This document shows, one piece after another, positions 41,806-52,288 of a DNA stretch of 64,000 nucleotides; the stretch's first letter is position 1, and each line of letters opens with the position of its first letter. Location of the stretch: NCBI RefSeq assembly GCF_037975245.1, contig NC_092567.1:25288876-25352875 (forward strand), read 5' to 3'. The notes under the pieces were generated by a model. That model had not been told where the DNA came from. It saw only the letters and a program-made list of their open reading frames with translations, and made no database searches. A program made the translations under genes and the position numbers. The DNA is from Apostichopus japonicus (Eukaryota; Echinodermata; Holothuroidea; Aspidochirotida; Stichopodidae).

Positions 41806-44800
41806 TCATATTAATTGTCGGAAGAGACAGCAAGCAAAGATCATTCCAAAGATCTGGATGGTACAGACAGCGATACCCAGACCGGCCAAGATGGTAGCGT
41901 ACTGGATCACCTTGTCTCGAATAACTTGATAACAACCCTGTAAAATGAGACCGTACGAATACAATTACAAAAACTCGAATAGGATATAATATTGCATATG
42001 TTTTGACACCTGATGAAAGTTTAGAATGTAATTTTAGAGAGTTAAATTGTGTTTGCAAGATTTCCCACAATGCACTGTGTGAGCACACATTACAGTAAAT
42101 GGAGCTAATGTATTCAACATCTCTATAACAATGATGTGATTCCATCATTGTATCATGTATAACAGAAAACTCCCAGACATACATACCATTGTTGCTCACA
42201 AAACCATTCCCTGTACAGTAAATTTAGCTAATGTATCAACCATCTCTATAACAATGATGTGATTCCATCATTGTATCATGTATAACCATAGGCGTAGGAG
42301 CCCAATTTGATTTGGGGGGGGGGGGTGGGGGGCTGTAACGACTTGCCCAAAAAATATAACCAAAATTTTTTCAACATGTTAATATGCATATCATATAGAC
42401 ATGCATCGGCTATTACATTGTATGCCAATAACATAAAATCATTTGCCGTGTTATTACCCTTCCATATTGGTAATAATTATTTGGGAAGACGTTACAATAA
42501 TCATGATAATAATAATACCAGTTTAACCATTGAAAAACACATTGCAATTTTTTTTTCTTTCAGTAGGTGCCCGAAAAATTCTCATCATATTGCCCGAATT
42601 TTCACAAAAACTTTTGGTTGGGGGGGGCTGCAGCCCCCCCCCCCCCAAGCCTCCTACGCCTATGTGTATAACAGTAAACTACCAGACATACATACCATAT
42701 CATAGATTAGAGTAGTGTCAGAACCACTGACACAGGCATCCCTGTTGGCTACATCATTGTTCTTGCAACAGGAATCCGGGACTTTTTCTCCGCCACTTCC
42801 CTTAAACCACTCTGACATGCTATATGTTGCTATTGCCACAGTTGCGTTACCATCTACACCGCAACACTTAAACTGTTTGGAAAAGAGAAAAGTGTTTTGT
42901 AAACAAAGAAAAACTTTAAAATTATATGACAATTTTGGAACATAAAGTAAAACCCAACCCATCTTTACAAGCCCATCTCATTCACAGTAATGCAATTTTT
43001 TGGGGCATCCTCTAGGTCGGTTGAAATATAAGGGTGGGATTTAATTCATTAGTTACGAATGTCGTTCTAAAAGATTTGATTGTTGAACAGTGACCTCGCA
43101 TAAAAACTTAAAGATACTGCTAATGACTTTTTCTCTTCAAAGTGACTAGATTTTCACAATCGGTTTAAATTGTATAGTGACTTGACGTAGTACTATTTTA
43201 AGCCTTGTTTTTGAGACTTAATGACACGTAATTGTAACGTTTTGAGATTACACCAATGCATGATGGGATTACATAGAAGGATAGTGAACTTGCATGGATA
43301 TAAATTGACATTACATCGATGAGCTTTACATCATTGAATACAGATTTTTACATCAAACGATTCTAGACAAAATAAGGTGATTTGACTCAAATAAATACAA
43401 ACCAAATATATTGTAGCAAAAGAGGTCCACTGTTTCTTTGTTTTTTTACACAGGACATTACAAGCTAACATTAAATACACCCCCAAGTTTATTCTTTCCC
43501 TTCTTCCTGTATGTAATCCCAGCCTGTACTTCAGATTTATTCTCTTAATTCTTTCTGTACGTAATCCCAGCCTGTGTGCAAGTGTTTATTTCAGATTTAT
43601 TCTCTTACATCGCTCTGTACTGTACGTAATCCCAGCCTGTATATAAGTGTGTATTTCAGATTTATTCTCTTACATTGCAGCTCTGTACGTAATCCCAGCC
43701 TGTATGTAAGTTAGTGTTTATTTCAGATTTATTCTCTTACTTCGTTCTGTACGTAATCCCAGCCTGTATGTAAGTGTGTATTTCAGATTTATTCTCTTAC
43801 AACGCTCTGTACTGTACGTAATCCCAGCCTGTATATAAGTGTGTATTTCAGATTTATTCTCTTACATTGCAGCTCTGTACGTAATCCCAGCCTGTATGTA
43901 AGTTAGTGTTTATTTCAGATTTATTCTCTTACTTCGTTCTGTACGTAATCCCAGCCTGTATGTAAGTGTGTATTTCAGATTTATTCTCTTACTTCGTTCT
44001 GTACGAAATCCCAGCCTGTGTGCAAGTGTTTATTTCAGATTTATTCTCTTACTTAGTTCTGTACGTAATCCCAGCCTGTATGTAAGTGTGTATTTCAGAT
44101 TTATTCTCTTACATCGCTCTGTACTGTACATAATCCCAGCCTGTATATAAGTGTGTATTTCAGATTTATTCTCTTACAACGCTCTGTACTGTACGTAATC
44201 CCAGCCTGTATATAAGTGTGTATTTCAGATTTATTCTTTTGCATCGCTCTGTACGTAATCCCAGCCTGTACGTAAGTCAGTGTGTATTTCAGATTTATTC
44301 TCTAACTTTGTACTGTACTTAATCCCAGCCTGTATGTTAGTTAGTGTGTATTTCAGATTTATTCTCTTACATCGTTCTGTACGTGATCCCAGCCTGTATG
44401 TAAGTAAGTGTGTATTTCAGATTTATTCTCTTACATCGCTCTGTACTGTACGTAATCCCAGCCTGTATGTTAGTTAGTGTGTATTTCAGATTTATTCTCT
44501 TACTTCGTTCTGTACGTAATCCCAGCCTATATATAAGTGTGTATTTCAGATTTATTCTCTTACATCACTCTGTATGTAATCCCAGCCTGTATGTAAGTGT
44601 GTATTTCAGATTTATTCTCTTACATCGCTCTGTACTGTACGTAATCCCAGCCTGTATATAAGTGTGTATTTCAGATTTATTCTCTTACTTCATTCTGTAC
44701 GTAATCCCAGCCCGTATGTAAGTTAGTGTGTATTTCAGATTTATTCTCTTACTTCGTTCTGTACGTAATCCCAGCCCGTATGTAAGTTAGTGTGTATTTC

Positions 44801-47800
44801 AGATTTATTCTCTTACTTCGTTCTGTACGTAATCCCAGCCTGTGTGCAAAGGTTTATTTCAGATTTATTTCTTACTTCGTTCTGTACGTAATCCCAGCCT
44901 GTATGTAAGTGTGTATTTCAGATTTGTTCTCTTACATCGCTCTGTACTGTACGTAATCCCAGCCTGTATATAAGTGTGTATTTCAGATTTATTCTCTTAC
45001 ATCGCTCTGTACATAATCCCAGCCTGTATGTAAGTTAGTGTGTATTTAAGATTTATTCTCTTACATTGTTCTGTACGTAATCCCAGCCTTCTGTAATGTT
45101 TCCCTTTCCTGCCTCCTTGGAGCCGTAGTGCATTTTCAACGAATCTTCCATGTTGCCTTTAATGAAACCTTCGGCCTTGTCAAAGCAAAAGAAGAGAAAA
45201 ATGGTAATAAATACAATTGAGCATACTTTAAAGAGCACTGCAGCATCTTAACAATGCATGGGACTCCTCAGGTATATCCTGTCTCTACACTATACTTTAA
45301 AGAGCACTGCAGCATCTTAACAATGCATGGGACTCCTCAGGTATATCCTGTCTCTACACTATACTTTAAAGAGCACTGCAGCATCTTAACAATGCATGGG
45401 ACTCCTCAGGTATATCCTGTCTCTACACTATACTTTAAAGAGCACTGCAGCGTCTTAACAATGCATGGGACTCCTCAGGTATATCCTGTCTCTACACTAT
45501 ACTTTAAAGAGCCATGCAGCTTGTAACAATGCATGGGACTCCTCAGGTATATCCTGTCTCTACACTATACTTTAAAGAGCAATGCAGCATCTTAACAATG
45601 CATGGGACTCCTCAGGTATATCCTGTCTCTACACTATACTTTAAAGAGCACTGCAGCATCTTAACAATGCATGGGACTCCTCAGGTATATCCTGTCTCTA
45701 CACTATACTTTAAAGGCAATGCAGCATCTTAACAATGCATGGGACTCCTCAGGTATATCCTGTCTCTACACTATACTTTAAAGAGCCATGCAACATCTTA
45801 ACAATGCATGGGACTCCTCAGGTATATCCTGTCTCTACACTATACTTTAAAGAGCCATGCAACATCTTAACAATGCATGGGACTCCTCATGTATATCCTG
45901 TCTCTACACTATACTTTCAAGAGCCATGCAACATCTTAACAATGCATGGGACCCCTCAGGTATATCCTGTAAATACACCCCTACTGGGACTAGAAATTTA
46001 CCTACTGTACCAATCAACTCACCTGTGTGTAACAAGCCAGTGCAATGATTCCAGCAATCAATTCAAGAATGAAAACAAAGAGGAGAAACACAAAGTACTG
46101 AAAGAAGAAAAGAAAAACATATAATTGTAACAAATATTTATAACAGTATAACAGGTTTTAAGATGCTGCACACATTACTGTAGGTCATCTTCTCTCATGA
46201 TGATAACATGACAGGACAGGTTTCATCTGAGCCAAACTTTGAGATTGTGTCAACTGCAGAAGGGGTGTGACTCTGGGGTAACATCATACTAACACCATTA
46301 ATACATGGCAACTAATGAAGTAATAACACCCAACTAGCACCATTAACACTTGGCAACTATTGAAGTAATAACACCATACTAATACCATTAGCACATGTCA
46401 ACTATTGAAGTTATAACACCATACTAATTACCATTAGCACATGGCAACTATTGAAGTAATAACACCTTTAACACAGGGCAACTATTGAAGTAATAACATC
46501 ATACTAACACCATTAATGCATGGCAACTAATGAAGTAATAACACCCAACTAGCACCATCACAATTGTCTAATATTGAAGTAATAACACCATACTAATACC
46601 ATTAGCACATGTCAATTACTGAAGTTATAACACTTAACTAACACCATTAACACATGGCGAAATTGGAATCTTCGTAACTTTACATGTAAATCTGATCCTT
46701 TGGTTGGCTTGGTTATATTACAGACTTATTAATTCTAAGACACTCACAGTTCCCAGAAGGCATCTGCTTTCAAACTTGGTTCCGCAGCATCCTATGAGTG
46801 AGATGGCTACCACACACGTCCCAGCAATGAAGAGGATGTAGGCTGCTGCCTTATACAGGTTGGTTTCGATGATGTTAGCAACTTGATTGCTGGGTTGTGA
46901 GACAGCAACCCATAGACCAACCACCAACAGAGTTAATCCACCAATCTGAAATAGATAATACATTCATACCTCATTTGTTAACATTCTTCCAATATTAACA
47001 TTGTTTTGGGGCTTTCTTGATTGACAGTATACCTCTAGGTATGTGCTATACAAGTGTTGTAAGATAACACCCAAAACTATGTACATGTAGGTAAAGTATC
47101 TGAGCATTAGGTGCAGATACTAAAGTAAAATGAAAGAAATTTAAAGCAATCACATGGATCCTTTAAAGTCCCACCAGCCCCCAGCACCCAACTCCCCCCC
47201 CCAGCCCCCCTCAGTCTCTTCCAATCTTATCCTCACAGCTCTGACTTTTCATGAGGGCGCTGTGCTACGGCTCATGAGGGCGTTGTGCTACCGCTCATGA
47301 GGGCGCTGTGCTACGGCTCATGAGGGCGCTGTGCTACGGCTCATGAGGGCGCTGTGCTACCACCGGTGGCTATTTCTGAATGTTGGTTTGATTCCTGTCT
47401 GTCACCCTCCAACGTCACCCACCACCTCAGATATTTTGGGATCCCTGTATGTTGTTTATATGTACAGGTTGTAGCACTGATGATTTCCAAACTAGTGAGA
47501 GAGACTAAAAAGGTAGTACTTAGCACTGATTGGTACACTGATTGTACATGTATAGTATAGACAACAGTTGTTAGATGTACGTTAAGTACTAAACTTAATA
47601 ATGAGTCTGTAGAGGTATTTTCATTACATCAGTATTGTACAATACTGTACTTGCACTCAACTCAACTTGCACAGGAGATCAGTTTGAGACCTATGACGTA
47701 CCAGTCTGTGAAATATACGGTGGCATATTCCATACAGAGTCTATATTATTAAGCTGAAGTGTTCTCACTCAGGAAAAGTGCCAAAAAGCATTTATAAGGA

Positions 47801-50800
47801 AAACATCGTTTTTGATATGTTATCAAACAGAATCTGTTTTATTGTGGCGTTGATGTTGAAGAGCATGGATGGAAATATATATGTGGTGCACACATAGGGT
47901 CTATTGAGGCAAGTTTAGACAACTTCAGGCATCCCAGGAGCAGCGTACAAAATGTGTGTACCACTGAGTGGGTAGCGAGAAAACTCTTCATGGTCATGAT
48001 AAGGAAAATTGATGGTGCCATGAATGGCCAACTTGTCAGCTTTCAAGTGATGGGTAGGATATAGCTTACTAGTGAGAACTTCTTCAACCTGGGCTTAGAC
48101 ACGACATTACCTTTAATTCAATGGGACAATCATGTGGAGAATACTACTATACAGAACTGGATTTGTATGGAAGATTATAGTGGCCATGTCCTTGTATTAA
48201 ATAGGCATACTGTGGGTTATTGTACCCTTCATTTGATGTGTAATATTGTAAATTAGTTACACATTCCACTAACAATGAGAACATTTTCTAAATAAGGTCC
48301 AAAGAGCTATATATTGATTATATAAATGTCACTCTTCTATGAAACAAAGAAATTTTTCATCATACAAACTCGTTTGATTTGACATTTGAATCGACAGATA
48401 ATATTCTAGCCATCCTAGCTGCGGTAGGTAAGAGTAATAACACGCTAAAGTTACGGCATTAAATTGGATTTTGATTGGAATTTGGTCGAGGATGGATGTT
48501 AAGTATTTGGCAAATATGGGTGTGTCATGTTTCATCATTTTTTAATAACAAATAGAACTTGGGCTACAGTTTCAGCTATGGTACTGTACTTGTAAAAAAT
48601 TTTAATTCAAGAAATCTGTCAAAAAAATGTCTTTATTATACATAAAAGTAATACTGACGTTTCAATATGAGGACATTTCATACAGTACACTTTACCTACA
48701 GTTAGCAAACAGCATCTAGGCTGCTGTATACATACATGTACTGTACTATATGAGACCACAGTACTGTATATTATGATATGTTGTATAATATTTGAGATTA
48801 TTGCCAGAAATAATAATAATATTTGCTTTTTATATAGCGCTTTATACAGCGATAGGTCTCAAAGCGCTTTAAGTAGACGTTATATTTCCCCTGGTCAATG
48901 ATAACCTGTCCCAGAGACAATCCCTCCAGTCGGCAGCAGTTATATACTGCGCCCGATGACAAGTTACCTCACAGGTACCCATTTAACCCCTGGGTGGAGA
49001 GAGGCAAGTGAGATAAAGCGTCTTGCCCAAGGACACGACGTAATGAACTAGGCAGAAATCAAACCAGCATCCTTGGATCACAAGTCCGACGCCTTAGCCA
49101 ATTGGCCACCACGCTCTCAGAAAGAAAGATAAGACTCACAACAGTGCATCATGTATGTACAGTAAAGTATAGCTTTAATATGTTCATCTCATTGTCCACT
49201 GAGCCTCTGAGGAAGGGGAAACATAGCCCGAAGCCCCGGGAGCATGACATTCCTTAAAAAAGCACAGGCTGCAGGATGTGTCAAGCACAGTCACATCAAG
49301 TCTCATTTAATCAAACTTGTGTCATTTAGTCAAGTATCAAGTCAAGTGTCAAGTATCAAGCACAGTTAGCTCCTTGAGATTCAAGATGAACTATATAATT
49401 TAAATCTGCAAGAAATTATGAAATGTTTTGGTAGACTTTGCACTCAACTTTCACAGGAGATCAGTTTGAGATCTATGACATACCAGTCTGTGAAATTTAC
49501 GGTGGCATGTACTCCATGCAGAGTGTCTTTATTAAGCTGAAGTGTTTTTATTGAAGTGTTCTTAAGAAATGATGAAATGTTTGGTAAACTTTGATTTGTA
49601 CCACATACAGTAGGACAGATTTACAATTTAGTGATGAATCATAGTTTATCTCAAAGCTCAAATGAAGAAGAAAAACTCCAAAAGTCACAAAGTAGGATTA
49701 ATATTTGGCATCACTTTATTTCTAATAGGGTTGTGAATTAGTGGAACGGTTTGCCTGAGAAAGTTGTACTTGCAAGTAGTGTCAATGGGTTAAAGAATGC
49801 TTTGGACAAGCACTTTAAGCATTGTAATCGGGTCTGAGTGTTTGTGTCTTCAGTTTTTTTTTCTCTCCTATAGGCTCCTTGATGGGGACTTGAGTGTCCC
49901 TCCTGATCCTTTTTATCTACCAAACTAAACTAAACTTGTATTCAAATGACTAAACACCACTCTTTCAAGTTGTTCCCTGGTTGTATCTTCATGATAATCT
50001 TGTAGCATCTCTGATTAATATAACGAGATCAGTAATTATTTGATATCATATACAGGAAATGAGATATATACTGTGCAACGGTTGACAGCCTCCGAGGAGA
50101 GAGAGGATATTGTATTACAATTTGACTTCAATAATCGCTTTCATTACACTCAGCAATCACCAAGGCACAGCGATATTAATATATCCACCACCTGTTTACA
50201 GCACCTCTGTACAAATAACTGTAGCTCAAGAGGGTAGTTTAATTCAGACATTATAAAGCAGTTTTTTCATTTGATCTACCATCTGGATTTACGGATTTAT
50301 TGCTCATGATGTTTAGGGCTAGAGTACAGTATATACCTGAGTAAATTTCAAGACTACATTTGTGAAATATATTAATTTGCCAGTGAGGTGACGCAGTATT
50401 ATGAGCAAGCCATGCTACAGTACACAATTAGGAGTACAGTACATACTGTACATCCCTGGCTGACCTAAGTCTGCAAGTGTACTGTAAGTCTTTAAGTAAG
50501 TGTAAATTATGCCACACAGAATATTAATTCAGCCAATGTTTGAGTTCTAGACAATGTTGTCCGAAACACAAATTGACTATGAAAGTTAACTAAGATGTAA
50601 ATTTCAAATCGAGGTACAGTAAACAAGACTCAGAATCTACTCCGAGTTAAAAGAATCCGTCCAGCTTCTTATTATATTCAACACATTTCACGGATAACCC
50701 GGAAAATGCAAAAAAAAACACTTCACCAAAGCAAAACAATATAAATTTCAGACCTACTGTACATGAAGTTAAAAGTTACTGTAAACAAGTCATATATCAA

Positions 50801-52288
50801 GTCATGTATCAAGTCATGTATCAAGTCACACTGTAGGGTACAGTTCACTGCATGTACCCAGTTTCTCACTCACATGTTAACCAATGCATCAAATGTCTTT
50901 TTTTTCAGGTTGTACACTTACGGTCTCTAAATCAAGTCATCAATTGCAATCAACTGAAATCAAAATTAATTTACATGATACTTTCACTTGAACTTTGTAC
51001 AGTATACTGTATTTACTGTAATAAATGTATACATATATATACAGCATAACAGACTGTATAGTTACTGTACTATACAGCATAACAAACTGTATAGTTACTG
51101 TAATAACTCTATACATACAACATAACAGTATAGTTACTGTTATAACTGTACACACATGTAACAGTATAGCTACAATAAACTGTACAGTGTACACCTATAC
51201 AGTGTAAGAGCATACTGTAACTAATTTATAATAACTGTATACACAACTGTGCAACAGTATAGTTTCAAAATCAAACTATTTTGTGGTATTCTCCAGTCAA
51301 GCCAATACCGCAAAAAAACTGATTCATCAAAATTCATGAATTGAATCCATTTCCATAAAATGAGACTTGACCTACTGTACTTTCTGTGACAAATCACTGA
51401 TTTTTAATTACCCATACTAATCCAAGAAACATGCCCAATATTATGCTGTATTGCTCAGAGTACAAACAAGACTTAGAAAGTACACAGAAATACTGTATTA
51501 ATAAAAGAGTTTCTACAATGGTATCATGTGGGATTGTAATAAGTTGCTTAACCAGGATATAAAGAGGTGTGTCTCTACACTGACAACTACCTCACTCTAT
51601 AGAAAGACTGATTACTGTGGGTGGGTGTCATGGTAACAACACTCCTACCAGATAAATAACACTGTCAATGAGTCACATGGGCTAGGGACAAGACCTGAAG
51701 ATACACTCAAATCCCCCAATCAACAATGCTTAATGGAATTACAGTTAGAGTAATCAGGAATAATTTAGCCAGCAGGCAAGCTACAATACTTGTTGCCTTT
51801 CACTCTAAAGGTACATTCACAATAGTAACAGAATCTCTGCACTTGTATGCCTTCATAAACAGGAAATGATCTCAAATTCAATATGCTTTTAATCACTGTA
51901 CTGTCAATAATTTAAACTATTAAATAAAATAATTTTAACAAGAATATTTTAACTTTGTTGCATCTTGTGGTAAATTATACAATAGTGATGTAAGATAGGA
52001 CGTTGATGCTTAAACCCAGTTAAACCTATTGTACGATTAATTAAGGAATAAATATTTACTACATAATTAAAAATGTATGATAATAAATTACTAGTACACT
52101 GGTAGCAAGAAGTTTGCTACAATATATATTATAATGTTAATTTGTAAACTGTACTAATTAGGCAATCCAACTATATAACGACCTTACTGAATACTTACCA
52201 GGAAAAGAACATTGAATGAATACAACAGTAACTTGCAGCATTTTCCTCCACATCCAAGTTCCTTCTCAATTTTGATTTTATCTCCCAT
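41806..52288 (-). CDS. tetraspanin B (CD9/CD151 type, 260 aa)
   Basis: Four-pass tetraspanin. Exons in transcript order: 52288-52199, 46945-46748, 46097-46023, 45175-45065, 42872-42696, 41937-41806. All introns are GT-AG and phase 0, and the stop is TGA at 41808-41806. MGDKIKIEKELGCGGKCCKL is the short cytosolic N-terminus with juxtamembrane cysteines, likely palmitoylated as in the family. TM1 spans residues 20-44, TM2 about 58-82, TM3 lies in the 75-nt exon (97-121), TM4 about 229-252. The large loop has CCG (161-163), PDSCC (190-194), Cys205 and Gly-Cys (218-219), six cysteines, with NIT (147) and NAT (167) sequons. WDYVQNNFKCCGV is typical of the family. A 5' noncoding exon probably precedes it: an acceptor-like TTTCTCTGAAG lies just upstream of the ATG, and a donor-like CAT|GTAAGTTAC near 56510 is one candidate partner (inference). 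It converges on tetraspanin A and shares its exon pattern. Confidence 0.95.
42091..42286. repeat. intronic 123-bp tandem duplication carrying a copied splice-donor region
   Basis: TACAGTAAAT...AGCTAATGTAT and ACAATGATGTGATTCCATC occur at 42091 and again at 42214. The minus strand of the first copy has ATGGTATGTATGTCTGG (about 42190-42174), matching the true exon-5 donor ATG|GTATGTATGTCTGG at 42698-42682. The second copy is interrupted by the MITE at 42287-42664. Confidence 0.8.
42287..42664. mobile_element. MITE, family CATAGGCGTAGGAG, complete copy
   Basis: Inverted ends CATAGGCGTAGGAG and CTCCTACGCCTATG with a perfect 8-bp target duplication TGTATAAC (42279-42286 and 42665-42672), placing the family in the 8-bp-TSD group (hAT-like). 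It sits in tetraspanin B intron 5, 32 bp from the exon-5 donor. Confidence 0.95.
43495..45090 (-). repeat. minisatellite (unit about 62 bp, 25 copies) derived from tetraspanin B exon 4 end plus 5' splice site
   Basis: Read in gene direction, each unit is GGCTGGGATTACGTACAG, then A(A/G)CGA(A/T), then GTAAGAGAATAAATCTGAAA and TACACAC...TTACATACA. The first half equals the last 23-24 nt of exon 4 (GGC TGG GAT TAC GTA CAG AAC AAT at 45088-45065) and GTAAGAG is that exon's donor. The array runs without a break from the exon into intron 4 (42873-45064). Counting AATCCCAGCC on the plus strand gives 25 copies besides the exon itself. Confidence 0.95.
45228..45970. repeat. 69-bp minisatellite, about 11 copies
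   Basis: Unit TGCATGGGACTCCTCAGGTA, TATCCTGTCTCTACACTATA, CTTTAAAGAGCACTGCAGCA at 69-bp spacing, with a few shorter units. It fills most of tetraspanin B intron 3 (45176-46022). Because 69 is a multiple of three, the plus strand shows long open frames; they are antisense to the gene and not credible proteins. Confidence 0.95.
46290..46660. repeat. minisatellite, about 45-bp unit, roughly 8 copies
   Basis: Units contain AACACCATACTAATACCATT, AGCACATG(G/T)CAACTA and TTGAAGTAATAACACC, with substitutions and indels. Occupies more than half of tetraspanin B intron 2 (46098-46747). Confidence 0.88.
47250..47362. repeat. 23-bp tandem repeat, 5 copies
   Basis: CATGAGGGCGCTGTGCTACGGCT (in two parts: CATGAGGGCGCTG and TGCTACGGCT) recurs at 47250, 47273, 47296, 47319 and 47342. 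Intron 1 of tetraspanin B. Confidence 0.93.
47660..47775. repeat. dispersed repeat pair, member 1
   Basis: AGGAGATCAGTTTGAGACCT, CGTACCAGTCTGTGAAAT and TTAAGCTGAAGTGTTCTCAC match 49436-49560 at roughly 85-90% by eye. Both lie in tetraspanin B intron 1, same orientation. Confidence 0.8.
48811..49118 (-). mobile_element. tRNA-headed SINE, family A, minus-strand copy
   Basis: On the minus strand: GAGAGCGTGGTGGCCAATTG, a B box (GCTGGTTTGATTTC, one or two changes), GGGTACCTGTGAGGTAACTT and the tail AAGCGCTTTGAGACCTATCG with ATAAAGCGCTATATAAAA, ending in an ATTATTATTA run. It lies in intron 1 of tetraspanin B. Confidence 0.92.
49436..49560. repeat. dispersed repeat pair, member 2
   Basis: Second copy of the segment at 47660-47775, about 1.78 kb away in the same intron. 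No inverted ends or target duplication recognised. Confidence 0.8.
49690..49940 (+). mobile_element. short 3' fragment of an L2/CR1-type LINE
   Basis: The plus strand reads SNRVVN, a stop, then WNGLPEKVVLASSVNGLKNA and LDKHF, the end of a non-LTR retrotransposon polymerase (RVVN.WN.LP..VV.A.SVN.FK..LD). One in-frame stop replaces the expected residue. The 3' end has AAACTAAACTAAACT. Differs from the fragment at 946-1500. Intron 1 of tetraspanin B. Confidence 0.75.
50996..51260. repeat. degenerate tandem repeat of CATAACA...GTATAGTTACTGTA words
   Basis: About seven irregular copies of a 35-50 bp unit with ACAGCATAAC and GTATAGTTACTGTA. Part of the broad TACTGTA/TACAGTA enrichment of this region. 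Intron 1 of tetraspanin B's predicted 5' side. Confidence 0.7.

Noticed and set aside
43968-44661. Repeated YFRFILL...RNPSLYVS open frames
   Set aside because: They are the antisense translation of the exon-derived minisatellite of tetraspanin B.
45254-46124. Long plus-strand open frames made of a repeating 23-residue unit beginning MHGTPQV
   Set aside because: The frame exists only because a 69-bp minisatellite has a length divisible by three. It is antisense within tetraspanin B intron 3, with no splice or start context and no family match.
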